Origin: Atkinsonella hypoxylon
Lineage: Eukaryota; Ascomycota; Sordariomycetes; Hypocreales; Clavicipitaceae
Length of the DNA: 47,798 bases
Direction: 5' to 3'
Assembly: GCA_000729835.1 (NCBI GenBank)
Contig: JFHB01000228.1
Span: 1 to 47,798 of the forward strand
Shown: positions 1 through 9,900 of the stretch, piece by piece
Position numbering within the stretch: the first letter of the stretch is position 1
How the letters are laid out: every line of letters begins with the position of its first letter
Position numbers and translations under genes: made by a program
Notes under the pieces: generated by a model
What the model was told of the DNA's origin: nothing
Seen by the model: the letters and a program-made list of their open reading frames with translations, nothing else
The model's database searches: none

Positions 1-88
1 TTCCCTCTTAATTAAATAATCCCTTATAATATAGAGCTTTTATCTCTATAATTTACCCTTTTTTTTTATATTAATAATATCTAAACTA
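1..88. repeat. Left arm of an ~88-bp inverted repeat
   Basis: This stretch is near-identical to the reverse complement of 45284-45370. A run of about 50 bases (from CTTAATTAAATAATCCC to CTCTATAATTT) matches exactly; the rest differs by a few bases and a 1-base indel. On the right the match stops exactly at an LTR edge (45285). The arm starts at the window edge, so it may be longer. What it belongs to is unknown. Confidence 0.85.
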
Positions 89-570
89 AAGCGCTCTTCT
101 ATCTTTAATACTTAGTAGCTTTTCCTTCTTTCTTCTAGGATCTTTATAAAAAACCTTCTAATTATATAATATACTTTAATTAGAATAAGTCCCTAGTAAA
201 GCCTCTATTTTTATTATCTTAAAACTAAACCCCTAAATAACTATATAGCTTACACTAAAGTAGGTAGTAATATAGTGTATATTAAGATTAAAGAGGATTA
301 GTAAAGAGCAAGATATTTATTAGTATATACTATTAAATAATAGTAGGTAAGAAGATTAAATAATTAGAAAAGGCAGAAATAAAATATTAATTGTAGCTTA
401 AAAGATATATATACATAAAAGGAGCTAAATATATTAAAGAGCTAAAGAAAGTGTTAGTAGTAATAAAGCAATATTTCTTTAGTGTTAAGTATTATAAATA
501 AAAATAGGCTAAAAGATATTAATTAATTAAAAGGAGTAAAAGCTAAAAAGAGCTAGCAGAAGCTAGCTTT
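1..570 (+). pseudogene. Possible DDE (pogo/Fot1-like) transposase C-terminal remnant
   Basis: Plus frame 1 reads as a protein-like sequence if TAA and TAG are taken as RIP products of CAA, CAG and TGG. The first part (about 1-235) faintly resembles the end of fungal pogo-type DDE domains: an FxPL motif, then an N-I-I...F...S/G-L-V-P-like stretch, then T-P-K. The second part (about 330-560) is Lys- and Gln-rich, with KAEIKYQLQLKRY and a tail like KSQKELAEA, as in the basic helical tails of these transposases. There is no start codon, no catalytic Asp is visible, and the frame runs off the window. A non-coding repeat is a fair alternative, because the first 88 bases recur inverted at 45284-45370 without a recognisable transposase upstream. 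Confidence 0.25.
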
Positions 571-571
571 T

Positions 572-749
572 GCCTCTTGCTTACTTCCTAAACTATTTAC
601 GTGTCTAGGCGATGCACACTCTTATAGGGAAAATCTACATATAGCATCCCTTGCAAAGCTAATATAAGAACGCAAGGGGGTAACCCCGCCGCGACACACT
701 ACCTATGCAGGTGCTAGAATTGCACAATAGAGTTATAACAATTCTAACA
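572..749 (-). repeat. 3' LTR (part) of an old minus-strand copia element
   Basis: On the minus strand a TG-starting LTR begins at base 749 (TGTTAGAATTGTTATAAC). It is preceded by a purine-rich tract at 756-767 (AAAAAGAGAGAC on the minus strand), as expected for a polypurine tract next to a 3' LTR. The first ~50 bp match, allowing for RIP, the LTR start at 45285; after that the two LTRs diverge. The far end near 572 is a guess. The stretch 596-745 is much richer in G+C than its surroundings. Confidence 0.5.
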
Positions 750-754
750 CTAGT

Positions 755-1161
755 AGTCTCTCTTTTTATTATGCTAGTAGAGTAACTCTAACAGTTACAG
801 TAATAATAAAATAGATTAAAGGAATAAACAACAATAAATCTAATATCCTTCTGCATTAATTTGTAGGTCTCTTTACCTAGCCTTCTACCTATATATTAGC
901 CTTATTGTTATTAATAAAGGATTTAAGAGTTTTATTTAGCGTTACTTTTATTATTAAATTAGCAATATTATCTTTACCGTTAATCTAATAGATCTCGTCG
1001 ATTTTGCGCCTTTTGTATAATTAATGTAACACTATAATGTTAATTATTAATCTCTTTTCCTTTATTGTACTAAGCTTTATAAGGCATTTATATAACAAGA
1101 ATAAATCTATATAAACTACTAGTAGAATTAGCGGTATCTATAGCTGCTTTATTACTATATT
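755..1161 (-). pseudogene. Ty1/copia RNase H C-terminal remnant
   Basis: Minus-strand translation gives the end of a copia-type polyprotein. It reads YKRRKIDEIYQINGKDN, then a degraded NPAD-type motif, then a TLNKTLKSFINN-like stretch and VEGQVKR. This matches the fungal copia C-terminus (consensus near EIRWINGEDNPADAMTK...VEGWVKR). Stops are TAA or TAG at Gln or Trp positions. It lies just upstream, in its own direction, of the LTR that starts at 749. The reverse transcriptase that should precede it is absent: at 1162 the sequence switches to the LTR of copy C1, and the sequence on C1's far side (17169-17781) is integrase, not RT. Confidence 0.6.
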
Positions 1162-1872
1162 TGTTAAAAATAAGCTACCCTGTATAGCCTATTTTTATGC
1201 TTGCTAGTTGCCTATTAGTTGCTCTATCACGTGACCCTAACTAGGTCTTGTTACGTTGATTTTTGGTAGAGATATTGCTGTTACTAGATGTAAAACATCT
1301 AGATTCGACTAGGGCAAAGTTGCCTAACCTATAGTTAACTTTAACAGCGATTTTCTCTACAACTAGCAATAGTAGAAATTTAAGAAGTATACCATTCGAA
1401 AGCTAAGAATTAGGGCTATCTACTGGTATAATTGTTGGATAGGGTTGCTTATAAGGGTTGCTTGTTATTAGTGGAATTTGTTAAATTGTGCACATAGGTG
1501 TCTCGTTTGTATAACCGTAAGTCGATTTTTTTGTTTTTATATAGTAAATCTTTTTACGGAAATTATAAAGTGGCCTATAAGCCCCTTCTAGCGACTACAG
1601 CCCGCTAATATAGTTAGTAGGTCTATAAGGGACTAGAAAGATTTAAGATCCTACCCTTACTAACTTGTTTGTTACAGCGCTCTTAATATAAGATACTACT
1701 ATTATTATAGTTATCTACTGCCTCTACGTAATCTATACTATACACTACAGCTTAATTTAGGCCGCTGCTGCTTCCACTACGTAATAATTGCTAGGAGCAA
1801 TTACAGGTGCTAAATCTAAGAGACCACTACCCTCTTAGATATCTAGTCCTGTAATCCCTATTATTTTCAATA
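1162..1872 (+). repeat. 5' LTR of C1
   Basis: Starts TGTTAAAAATAAGCTACC and ends TTATTTTCAATA, followed directly by a primer-binding site. It has both 'long-type' markers: the full form of the stretch near 1199-1223 (11 bp missing in some copies) and CTCTTAGATATC near its end. It carries a CACGTG palindrome at 1228-1233 and a hairpin AATTGCT-AGG-AGCAATT at 1786-1802. Less mutated than most other copies. Confidence 0.93.
1275..1350. other. Conserved LTR fold: outer stem with two inner hairpins
   Basis: An outer stem (TTGCTGTTA at 1275-1283 with TAACAGCGA at 1342-1350) encloses hairpin CTAGATG/CATCTAG (1284-1290 with 1296-1302) and hairpin GGCAA/TTGCC (1313-1317 with 1320-1324). The same arms recur in the other copia-1 LTRs, for example around 16570, 17880, 19690, 36730 and 43920 on the plus strand and around 24050 and 31210 on the minus strand. 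It could act as RNA structure or as a DNA binding site; the role is not known. Confidence 0.6.
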
Positions 1873-1886
1873 GGTTATAAGCCCGG
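1873..1886 (+). other. Primer-binding site (initiator tRNA-Met anticodon loop type)
   Basis: GGTTATAAGCCCGG directly follows the LTR. Reversing one likely RIP change (TGAG to TAAG) gives GGTTATGAGCCC, the complement of the anticodon loop of initiator tRNA-Met (GGGCTCATAACC). Drosophila copia is known to prime from a half-tRNA cut at this place. Equivalent sites lie at 18481, 20284, 30648-30661 (minus) and 37319. Confidence 0.65.
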
Positions 1887-2828
1887 AAGACCTATCTGCA
1901 AGCTGTTAGCCCGCTGAAATCTACTATTGTGTACTGTATTACCCACTAGAAGCTATATTAAGACCTACGCTAGCAGCTATTGCTGCTATTAGTAGCTTGC
2001 TGGAAGCTATTAATACCTGCTGCACACACATCGCTAGCTACTATACTAGTGTTTTCATTCTGCCCACCCTGTGCCTCCTGCACTCTATACACCCTGTATA
2101 TACACACTTTTAAAGCTATTCTTAATAGCTAGGTTCTATTGTTGTGCAACATTAAAATATATATATTTACACACATTACATTTGCACTGCAAATTGTTTT
2201 ATTAGGCACTGCCTAATTAATTATTTCCATTAAGAAATAAGCTTAGCGCTGCACTGCATCGCTTGTTGTTATGCTGTTATCTTGTATATTGTGCACCCTG
2301 TGCACCTCTGTTAGTAGCTATACTATAATTTGTAGTGCACGCCTAACAGCTCTTATTGTAGATATTCCTGTGTTTTTAGTTGCAGAATTAATTTGTGTAG
2401 TAATCCCACTAGTTAGGATTTTAAAGTGGGAATTAGCTGGATATCCCTAAATTAGCTGTGCCTAGGTCTCCACTAATTTATTAGAACCTAATTGGAGAAG
2501 AATCTCCTAAATTTTTTAGCTAAAAATAGCTAGGACCTATGTTTTATGCCCCTTGCAACTGCTTGTTAATCTGGTCTACTATATAAATTGTATGTATATA
2601 TAGATCGCAATATAACGCAGCCTTAGAGCCCGTTATACCTATTACGAAAGAAATCGGAGAAAAATCTTAGTATAATTTCTAAAGATATAGGGCACTTCTA
2701 GGCCTATAATAGAGCAATCTATTAATATCTATAAGAGGTTATTACCTGTTATTTACTACTTTTTCCACTGTAATTTAGGCTATAATTAGCTATAAAGAGC
2801 GTTAAATTAGCTATTAAAATCCTTAAAA
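1887..2828 (+). other. Long leader of C1 with a 59-codon upstream ORF
   Basis: About 0.95 kb lies between the PBS and the gag start, with the same layout in all five copies. It has several short palindromes, such as GTGCACCCTGTGCAC-like stretches. An ORF at 2271-2450 (ATG to TAA, 59 aa, hydrophobic, starts MLLSCILCTLC, ends WELAGYP) keeps the same 180-nt span in C4 (30084-30263, minus) and C5 (37721-37900), broken only at the Trp codon. C5 has GTG in place of ATG; C2 lacks that start and C3 has a frameshift. Its frame relation to gag differs between copies, so it is not a gag extension. Confidence 0.6.
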
Positions 2829-3461
2829 ATAGCACTAAAAGGAATAGGCAAGGGAAAGAGCATAAGCCCTAAACGGGGTAGTGGTTCTAGTACACTAGCT
2901 ACAGCTGCTGCTACTAGCTTTCCTAGTCTAGCAAGGTCCCCCCCTTAGCTAGTAGATTCCTCTTCTAATAAAGAAGATTATACAGCTAAGAAGGCTCTAA
3001 AAGAAGCTAGATTAGCTTCTAAAAGAGTAATGTAAGTCTATAATGTTTAAGCTGATCTAAAAGCTTAAATAGATAAGCAACAAGAGACCCTAAATAGATT
3101 TATTAGGTATAGTGAAGCAAAACAAAGCTAAAATGAAGGTAATATAGCTGATTTACTAAGTAAATTAGATACTATAATTACATCTATAGGTAATCTCTCT
3201 ATAGGGTCTCCCTCTAAGGTAGTAGATCCTGTTACTTCTAAAAGAGCTTCTAAAGTCTCTTTTAAAGCCCCTAAACCTTCTAGTTCTAATAGTGCTACTT
3301 TTCTGCCTGCTTTTAATAAAGGCACTATAAAAGAGCTAAATAAGAAGGTCCACTTAATTCTAGAGGCTGCTAAGCTGAAAGGCCCTAAAAATTTTGAACA
3401 GTAGAAGCAAGCTTTAACTATTTAATTTAGGGCCCTAGGATTCCCTCAATTTATTGATAAT
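2829..3461 (+). pseudogene. copia-1 gag, 5' part (C1)
   Basis: This is the start of the gag-pol frame. The ATG seen in C3 and C4 is ATA here, a RIP-type change. The N-terminus is short, basic and Ser-rich, reading ALKGIGKGKSISPKRGS, followed by a probable helical stretch (KKALKEARLASKR) and, near codon 180, TIKELNKKVHLILEAAKLKGP, the region where copia gag (capsid-like UBN2 type) begins. Premature TAG or TAA codons occur at Gln or Trp positions. The frame is cut at 3461 by element G1 and resumes in the same phase after it (8,101 inserted bases, counting the duplication). Gag would form the particle that packages the element's RNA. Confidence 0.85.
3457..3461. repeat. Left target-site duplication of G1 (ATAAT)
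   Basis: ATAAT here and at 11558-11562 flank the gypsy element exactly. The copia gag sequence reads through when one copy and the insert are removed. Confidence 0.95.
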
Positions 3462-3784
3462 TGTAATGGACTGGCCTAGGAGCTGCTGCTAACTAGCGTC
3501 TATAATGAGAACTATAATTATAGGGAGGAAAGGGGGAAGAGAGAAGGAACTAGAAGCCTCTCTATGCTCCTGTACTATATATCTAGGGGTAGGTCTATCC
3601 CCTTAGGAGCCCCTTTTAGCACGTGCTCTATAGCTAAGGTTCTCTCTCTAGAGCCTAGTAAAGTTTAGCTAACCTCTAGATAAATGCAGCTTACTTCTAT
3701 CCCTTTATCTATATAGATCTCTATCTCTCTTCTGCTATTCTTTCTTTACTAAAAGACTTAAGCCTAAGGCTTAAGTCTATAATA
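3462..3784 (-). repeat. 3' LTR of G1
   Basis: 323 bp, the same length as its partner. The outer ~200 bp keep their G+C (GGACTGGCCTAGGAGC), while the inner part is strongly C-to-T mutated. A 25-bp palindrome with 12-bp arms (AGACTTAAGCCT, 1-base spacer) lies at 3754-3778; in the partner LTR the arms do not match, so RIP produced the perfect symmetry here. Confidence 0.93.
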
Positions 3785-3786
3785 TA

Positions 3787-3802
3787 CTCTCCTTCTCCTC
3801 TT
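3787..3802 (-). other. Polypurine tract of G1
   Basis: AGAGGAGAAGGAGAG on the minus strand lies 2 bases from the 3' LTR. This is where plus-strand DNA synthesis starts in LTR elements, and it independently fixes the minus orientation of G1. Confidence 0.7.
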
Positions 3803-4681
3803 AGCCCCTATAACAATCCCTTTATTGTCTTTAGTAGGTGCTGTAAATTGCAGCTAATTCTCTATTTACTTCCTCTTTATATTTCCCTTATTATTTACCT
3901 ATAAAAAGTAAGAAGCATAATATCTACACTTAAGCATTTTGCTCTAGCTATTCTATTGCTATACTAACGCACTATTTATACTTTATACAGTATTATAGAG
4001 CTAATATATAAATAGATGTTTACTCTACCTCCCTTCCCTCTAATTACTTATAGCACCTTAGTAATAGCTGTCTATTGCTCTACTAACTAACCTATTAGTT
4101 ATACTACAATAGTTTAATTACGCCCCTTTACTTAATTATACTCTTTTAGGGTTTATTAACCCTCTGCCCCCCTTTGCCTTATAAGCCTCTATATATAACT
4201 ATTAATTATCTAACTAGTATATAGGCACTAGCTATAATGCTAGTATTACTAGTATATAAACTGCCTATATTTCTAGGTCTTTTTATATTTAAAGTAATTA
4301 TTATATAACAATCTCTCTTATTAACTAAAAGGCACTCTCTCTCTTTTATCTCTATTGCTGTTATAAACAGTTATTAGTTATATATAACCTATTTATATAT
4401 AGAGGGCATTGTTAAGGGTATAGGGTATAAACGTTTATTATTAGTGTTATTCTCTTAGTGTATAATAAACTAACAGCTAGTAGAGTATAAATAGTTATTA
4501 TTGTTTTTATCTCTTTAGTGCACAATAAACTAGCAGCTAGCTTTTAGCTATCTTTAATATAAAAATAAATAATTCCTTCTCTCTCTTCTTTATCTTTTCC
4601 TTTCTCCTTTATATCTTATTTTACCTCTATATTATAACTAAATAGTTCTATTGTTATTTCCTAAAATTCCCTTTTACACTA

Positions 4682-5740
4682 TATAGCTGCTGCTACTCCT
4701 TTTAATATAAGAGGACCCTTTTCTATTGCAACTAAATAGAATTTATCTAACTGTAAGTAGCTAGCTAATTAAAACCGCAAAATATTGTTCTATTAGCCTA
4801 AAGTACGCTACCCCTTTATCTATATATAGCTTATTCTCTTACTAACCTAGAATATATCTAGAACTTTAATAGCTATATTACTAGCGCTAGTGCCTCTACT
4901 ACTTCTGCTTCTATAGCGCTAATAGTCCCTTATTGCTGCTATATCTATAGTTTCTTTATATAAGAGAACTTAAACAATTTAGAGCTATTTAATAGTAATA
5001 TCCTTAAAGATATTTATATACTATATTACAACAACCTTTATAAAAAGAGCTTATATAACTGCTATTCTAGCTAAAGGAGAGAATACTAACTATATATATA
5101 GAGGTATAAAGGCTATATATAGAATCTAAGCCTCTTTACTAAGTATTCTTACTTATAGTATTACTTTACTAAAATATAGAAACTTACTAACTAAGGTTTT
5201 ATAGTTAAGTTTATATTAATTCCCTCTTACTCTAGCTAGTTTACCTACTAAACTATTCTTACCTATAAGTTCTTAAATATATATAACTACTATAATACTA
5301 TACTTAAGGATGTACTTACTACTAATTATATAGAAAAAGAGATTATACTCTCTTCTTCTTCTTATTATATAACTTAAGCTAGTAGCTTTTCTATACTTAC
5401 TCCCCCTTTTTCTATAATCTATAAAAGCACTATAGCCTTTATTATTCTAAAGAATAATAAGTTTAACTCTAATAAGTATAAGTATATCTCTATAGATATT
5501 AATAATAACTTCTTATTGCTTTTTATATCTATTAATACTACTGCTATTACTATACCTTTATTATTGCCTCTACCTATACTTACACCTTATTATATACTAC
5601 TAACCTCTACTACTACTGCCTCTTTACTGCTATATAAGGCTTCTCTACTGCTATATATTATTCCTTTACTCTTATAGAATAACCTTAAGGTAATATATTA
5701 GAAATATATCTACCTTTAGGTAAAGCTTAAAAGCTTAAAC
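4682..5740 (+). pseudogene. Candidate extra ORF of G1, antisense to pol
   Basis: Plus-strand frame 2 reads as protein-like over about 350 codons if TAA and TAG are taken as RIP-altered Gln or Trp. Readable parts include SASASTTSASIALIVPYCC, LELFNSNILKDIYILYYNN, NIYNYYNTILKDVL and a Thr/Leu/Pro-rich stretch (TAITIPLLLPLPILTPYY). I do not recognise a family. It lies downstream of pol in G1's direction and is transcribed oppositely. Ty3/gypsy elements in plants sometimes carry antisense ORFs in this place; a captured host gene is another option. Composition alone could also give such a frame, because stop density (about 1 in 20 codons) is only mildly below chance here. No start codon or splice site is assigned. 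Confidence 0.3.
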
Positions 5741-6280
5741 TACTTATAGTACTAACTACTATTTATATTTCTAAAGTATATAACTCTAACCTAGCTTACT
5801 GCTCTCTTTACTTTTTTCTTTTTTATTTTTCTCTTTTTAAAGACTATACCTTTATACCTAAAGCGCTAAGCTATTTAAGATATTATATTCTTACCTATAT
5901 CTACTAAAGTAAAGCTTTAATCTAAAGCACTAGTTATATTCTTACTTACTCTAGCTTCTATACCTTCTACTAGCGCTACTATTCTAGCTCTAGCTTCTAC
6001 GCTACTTTAGGGACACTATATAGCTTCTCTAGCTTCTATTTTATAACTACTTAAAGAGCAGTAAAGCGCTTTTTAAGTAGTTATACCTTTACGCTATAAG
6101 CACTAATACCTCTTTACTACTTATTAAGGAATTTCTTTTATTTTTCTTTTTTTTTTTCCTTTTTTTTTTTTTTATAGTAATTATATAGGCCTTTATAAAG
6201 AAGAGTTTATTTTCTTTTATTTTTAGTTAAGGATAATTAAGTTATTATTAAAGTCTATATAAATTTTTACTATACCTTTA
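5741..6280. other. Non-coding part of G1: 14-bp-arm hairpin and poly-T tract
   Basis: TATAACTACTTAAA (6042-6055) and TTTAAGTAGTTATA (6072-6085) form a perfect 14-bp stem with a 16-base loop. About 45 bases on is an almost pure T tract (about 6132-6174). I see no protein here. It could hold the 3' end of the antisense ORF's transcript or of pol's; this is a guess. Confidence 0.5.
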
Positions 6281-6284
6281 TTAA

Positions 6285-9200
6285 GCTTATTATTAAATTA
6301 AGCGTTTTTCTACTGTAACTTAAATTAATCTAGTGCCTCTATATTAAGAAAGTTTTTTAGTAGTTTCTATATAAGCTAGATAAATTCTACCTACTTAATA
6401 AGCACTTAATAGTGTTTCCCTTAGCCTAAGGCGTTTTTAGTAGCTAGAATCTCCTTTACTCTATATTCTTTAAGGGATAGGTTAATATCTATTATAGTTA
6501 GCTTAAGACTAAGTCTTAAGTCTACTAACTACTAAGAAAGTAAAAGGTTTATTACTACTTACTTAATAAAGTTAATATAGAAGACTAAGTAAATTTCTAG
6601 TAAAATATCTAATTTTATAGTTAAAGGTGTTAATATATCTATAAATATATACTTTACTATAACCTAATTAAGTTTTTAACTTAAGCAGTTTATTTTAATA
6701 TAATAAAGTATTAGCTAAACTAAGTTCTTTACCTTATACTATTTTACTAGCTTATAGCTTTTATTTAACTACTTTTACTATCTTTACTAGGTAAAGTTAA
6801 TTATAGCTTAAGTAATATTTATACTTTTTTATAGTTATTTAAGGAACACTAAAGCTTATTCTTTATATAAAACTTAAGACTTCTCTTTATCTATAAGCTT
6901 CTAGATAAGGTCTATATTATACCTATATATTACCTAATTTAAGCTTATACTTATTACTAAGGAGTTTCTATTATTAATAGCTAGCTAGTATATAGAGAGG
7001 TATTTAGGCTAGTTAAACTATAAAAAAGCAACTATAACCTATAGAATTACCTATACTTCTTAATTAACTCTCTTTATTCTACTGTTTATTTATAGATAGT
7101 AGAAAGTAAATAGTAATTATTTAATTCTAATAAGGCAATAAAGAGTAGTTTAAAATATACTTAATTAGTTTAAACTATAGTTAAAGATAATTTATTTTAG
7201 GAATCTATAGAACTACTACTAATAATACTTAAACTATAGAGTATATTTCTTTACCTCTATAGAGGTTATTGCTTTTAACTATATATACTTTAAAAGTTAG
7301 TTAGTAATAACTATTAAGTAAAAGAGTGTAGCTTAGCTTAGCGCTAGTAAATCTATTATAAAATCTATAGAGATCTATAACTAATACCTATTTAGCGCTA
7401 GAATAGGTTGTAATAAACCTTACTACAACCTCTTACTCTTTTAGCTACTATAATAGTAGTAGTTTTAAACGTACTAAGCAATATCTTAGGACAGCCTATT
7501 CTAGTAGTAGTTATATATTAATGCCTAAAATATAGTATTTTATCCTAAGTAGCCTAATATTAGTAACTTATATATTCTATATATTAGTATAGTAGTTAAT
7601 AGCTTATATTTAAGGACCTAAAGGCAGCTTTAGTAAACTAGCGCTCTTTATATATTAAGGGTGTAGTTTACAATCTATTCTTATATCTTTACCTTTAATA
7701 GAAACCTTCTCTCTCCCTTTTAAACTATATTTAACCTTATTAAATATATTAGATCTTTCTATACTCCTTAGTTCTATAGACTCTATAAGTATTTATTTAA
7801 GAATAGTGTTATTCTAGCTAGCATCTATAAAGCTTTAGCTAGTTAACTTCTTAGTGTTACTTTACTAGCTATTTCTACTGCAATATCTTCTATAACCTCC
7901 TTCTTCTCCTTATCTCTATAGAGAGTGCTAAAACAGCTAATAGAGAGAGGCTAGAGAACTTAGTCTATCTATAGCATTACTCTCTCTTAATCCTACTCTT
8001 ATTATAATAATGTATTTAGCTGCTTTACCTATAGCTCTAGGCAGTATTATAAGTAGTAGTTAAAGAGAGAAAGAAGCTCTACCTACTTAGCCTAACGCTT
8101 AAAGATCTTTTATAGAGATATAAAGTATTCTAAATTCTTATAGTTAGTAAGAATTATAAAGGGGTATACTACTCCTTATAACTTTACTACTTAGGCTTTA
8201 AGGTAAGATATTATTGCTAAAAGCTCTTTATTATAAATAGTATAGTTACACTAAGCTAGAGATAACCTTACTAAATAGTATACTATAGGCTAAAGTACAC
8301 TAGCTTTATTATATTAGAATAAATAGCTACTAAGGGCCTCTTTTAAGCAATTAGCCTTTACTACTATATCCTTCTTAGGGTTCTACTAAGCTAAAATTAA
8401 GTATAAGGTAAAGGCTTCTTTAAGCCTTATAAATAACCTCTTATATTTCTCTATTTACTAAAATAGAACTCCTTTCTTTATTAAGTTAACTAGAGGCTCT
8501 ATAATATTTAAGAAATCTAATATAAAGTTATAGTAAAAGTTTATAAATTTAAAGAAGCTTTATACCCTTTATAACTTAGTAAAAGCTTACTACTTCTAAA
8601 TAGCTATAATCTTCTTTAGATTTAAGTATATCTCCCTTCTTACTATAATTATAAAGCTAAGGTATTTAACTTTAGTTATAGTAAAGTAGTATTTCTTAAG
8701 ATCTAAGTGTAGCTTTACTAGCTGCAACTTTTCTAAGATTCTCTATACCTTATATATATAGTTTTTCCTAGAACTCTTTATATAAATAAGAACGTTATTT
8801 AAATAAGTAGTTATATAATCCCTAAGGGCCTCTTCTAGTGTACTATTAATATATTATTAAAATATAGCTAGAGCTCTTACTAACCTAAAGGGGTAAACTA
8901 GCTATTTAAAGAGGCTAAACTAAGTATAAAACACTATAAAGTACTTCTTACTGTCTACTATCTAGATTCTATAGAAAGCTAACTATATATTTAGCTTAAT
9001 AAACTAATGTACCTTTAATAATAACTTAAGTGTCTCTTTTATTAAGAGAAAAGAGTAATAGTTCTATTCTATAATCTTATTAAAAGCTTAATAATTAATA
9101 TAGAATTACTAACCTTTACTTAGCTTTTTAGCTAAAAAAATAGATACTACTGCTAAAAAGGAGCTAGCTTAGATTTACCCTTTATCTATTAGGTTTATTA

Positions 9201-9900
9201 TCTACCTTTTAATTTCTAATAAATAGTTCTATAGTATATTGTATAGTAGGGCCTATAGTAGTAACAGTAAGAAGCTATTTAGCTGCTGTTTTAGCCTAAT
9301 ATAGTAATCTAGCTCTTCTCTATATAGTAGAAGGCTTTAGGCCTTCTTTTCTTTAAAAAGATTATAAAAATCCTTTAATTTAAGTAGTAGCATTAGTAAA
9401 CTAAGACCTTCTAGGGAGATTTATAACAATAATATAGAGGTAATTTCCTAAAGACTTATAGCAATAAAATATATAGTAACCTCTTAGCTCTTACTCTATT
9501 TTATTAGAGCGCTATAAACTACTACTAACATTAGTCTTATTAGGTCCTTAACGCCTTAAGAGCTTACTGCTTAAATTATAAAGCCCTTAGCCTTACCTAC
9601 TAATAAGCTCTAGCTAGTAGCGTTAAGGATAACTCTATTATAGGCTAACTATAGACTTCTAAAGATATATTCTTAGGTTAAGCCTAGGATTATATAGGCT
9701 ACTACTAGGAAGACTTAGCTATTAATATTTGCTTATAAGTAAACTAAAGAAGCAATTAAGGCGCTTCTTTAGTAGCTATTATAGAACTACTATTTAACCT
9801 TTACTGCTATTTATACTATTCTTTTATATAGCAATAGAACTTACTTTAGGCTAAGGTATTACACTAAACTCTTACTTATTGCAGTAAAGTAGTTATACTT
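6285..9900 (-). pseudogene. Ty3/gypsy pol: protease-like, RT, RNase H, integrase, chromodomain (G1)
   Basis: Domains are read from minus-strand translation. About 9900-9650 has a retropepsin-like IILGL stretch (weak). About 9240-8580 is RT: EIKRQIINLIDKG, then FNKIIE, then FRLVRALAIFQ, then the catalytic box YLNNVLIYI (normally YLDDVLIYS; both Asp are now Asn), then LHLDLKKYYF and VQSFFKFINFYYNFI. About 8500-8150 should be RNase H. About 7440-7340 is the integrase core around ISIDFIIDLL, which keeps a catalytic Asp. 6480-6290 is a chromodomain of the form VLIK-VEF...EPLxNFLN-EALD (read with Trp-to-stop changes). The chromodomain places G1 among chromoviruses, whose integrase is steered to heterochromatin. 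Frequent TAA/TAG and D-to-N changes show it is dead. Confidence 0.88.

Noticed and set aside
1872..2828. N-terminal extension of gag through the leader
   Set aside because: The frame is in phase with gag in C1 (558 nt apart) but not in C2, C4 or C5, and other frames are about as open.
3128..3325. Minus-strand ORF starting MPLLKAGRKV, repeated at 21532, 35455, 38579 and, on the plus strand, 29208
   Set aside because: Antisense shadow of copia-1 gag. It recurs only because gag recurs, and the sense strand carries the recognisable protein.
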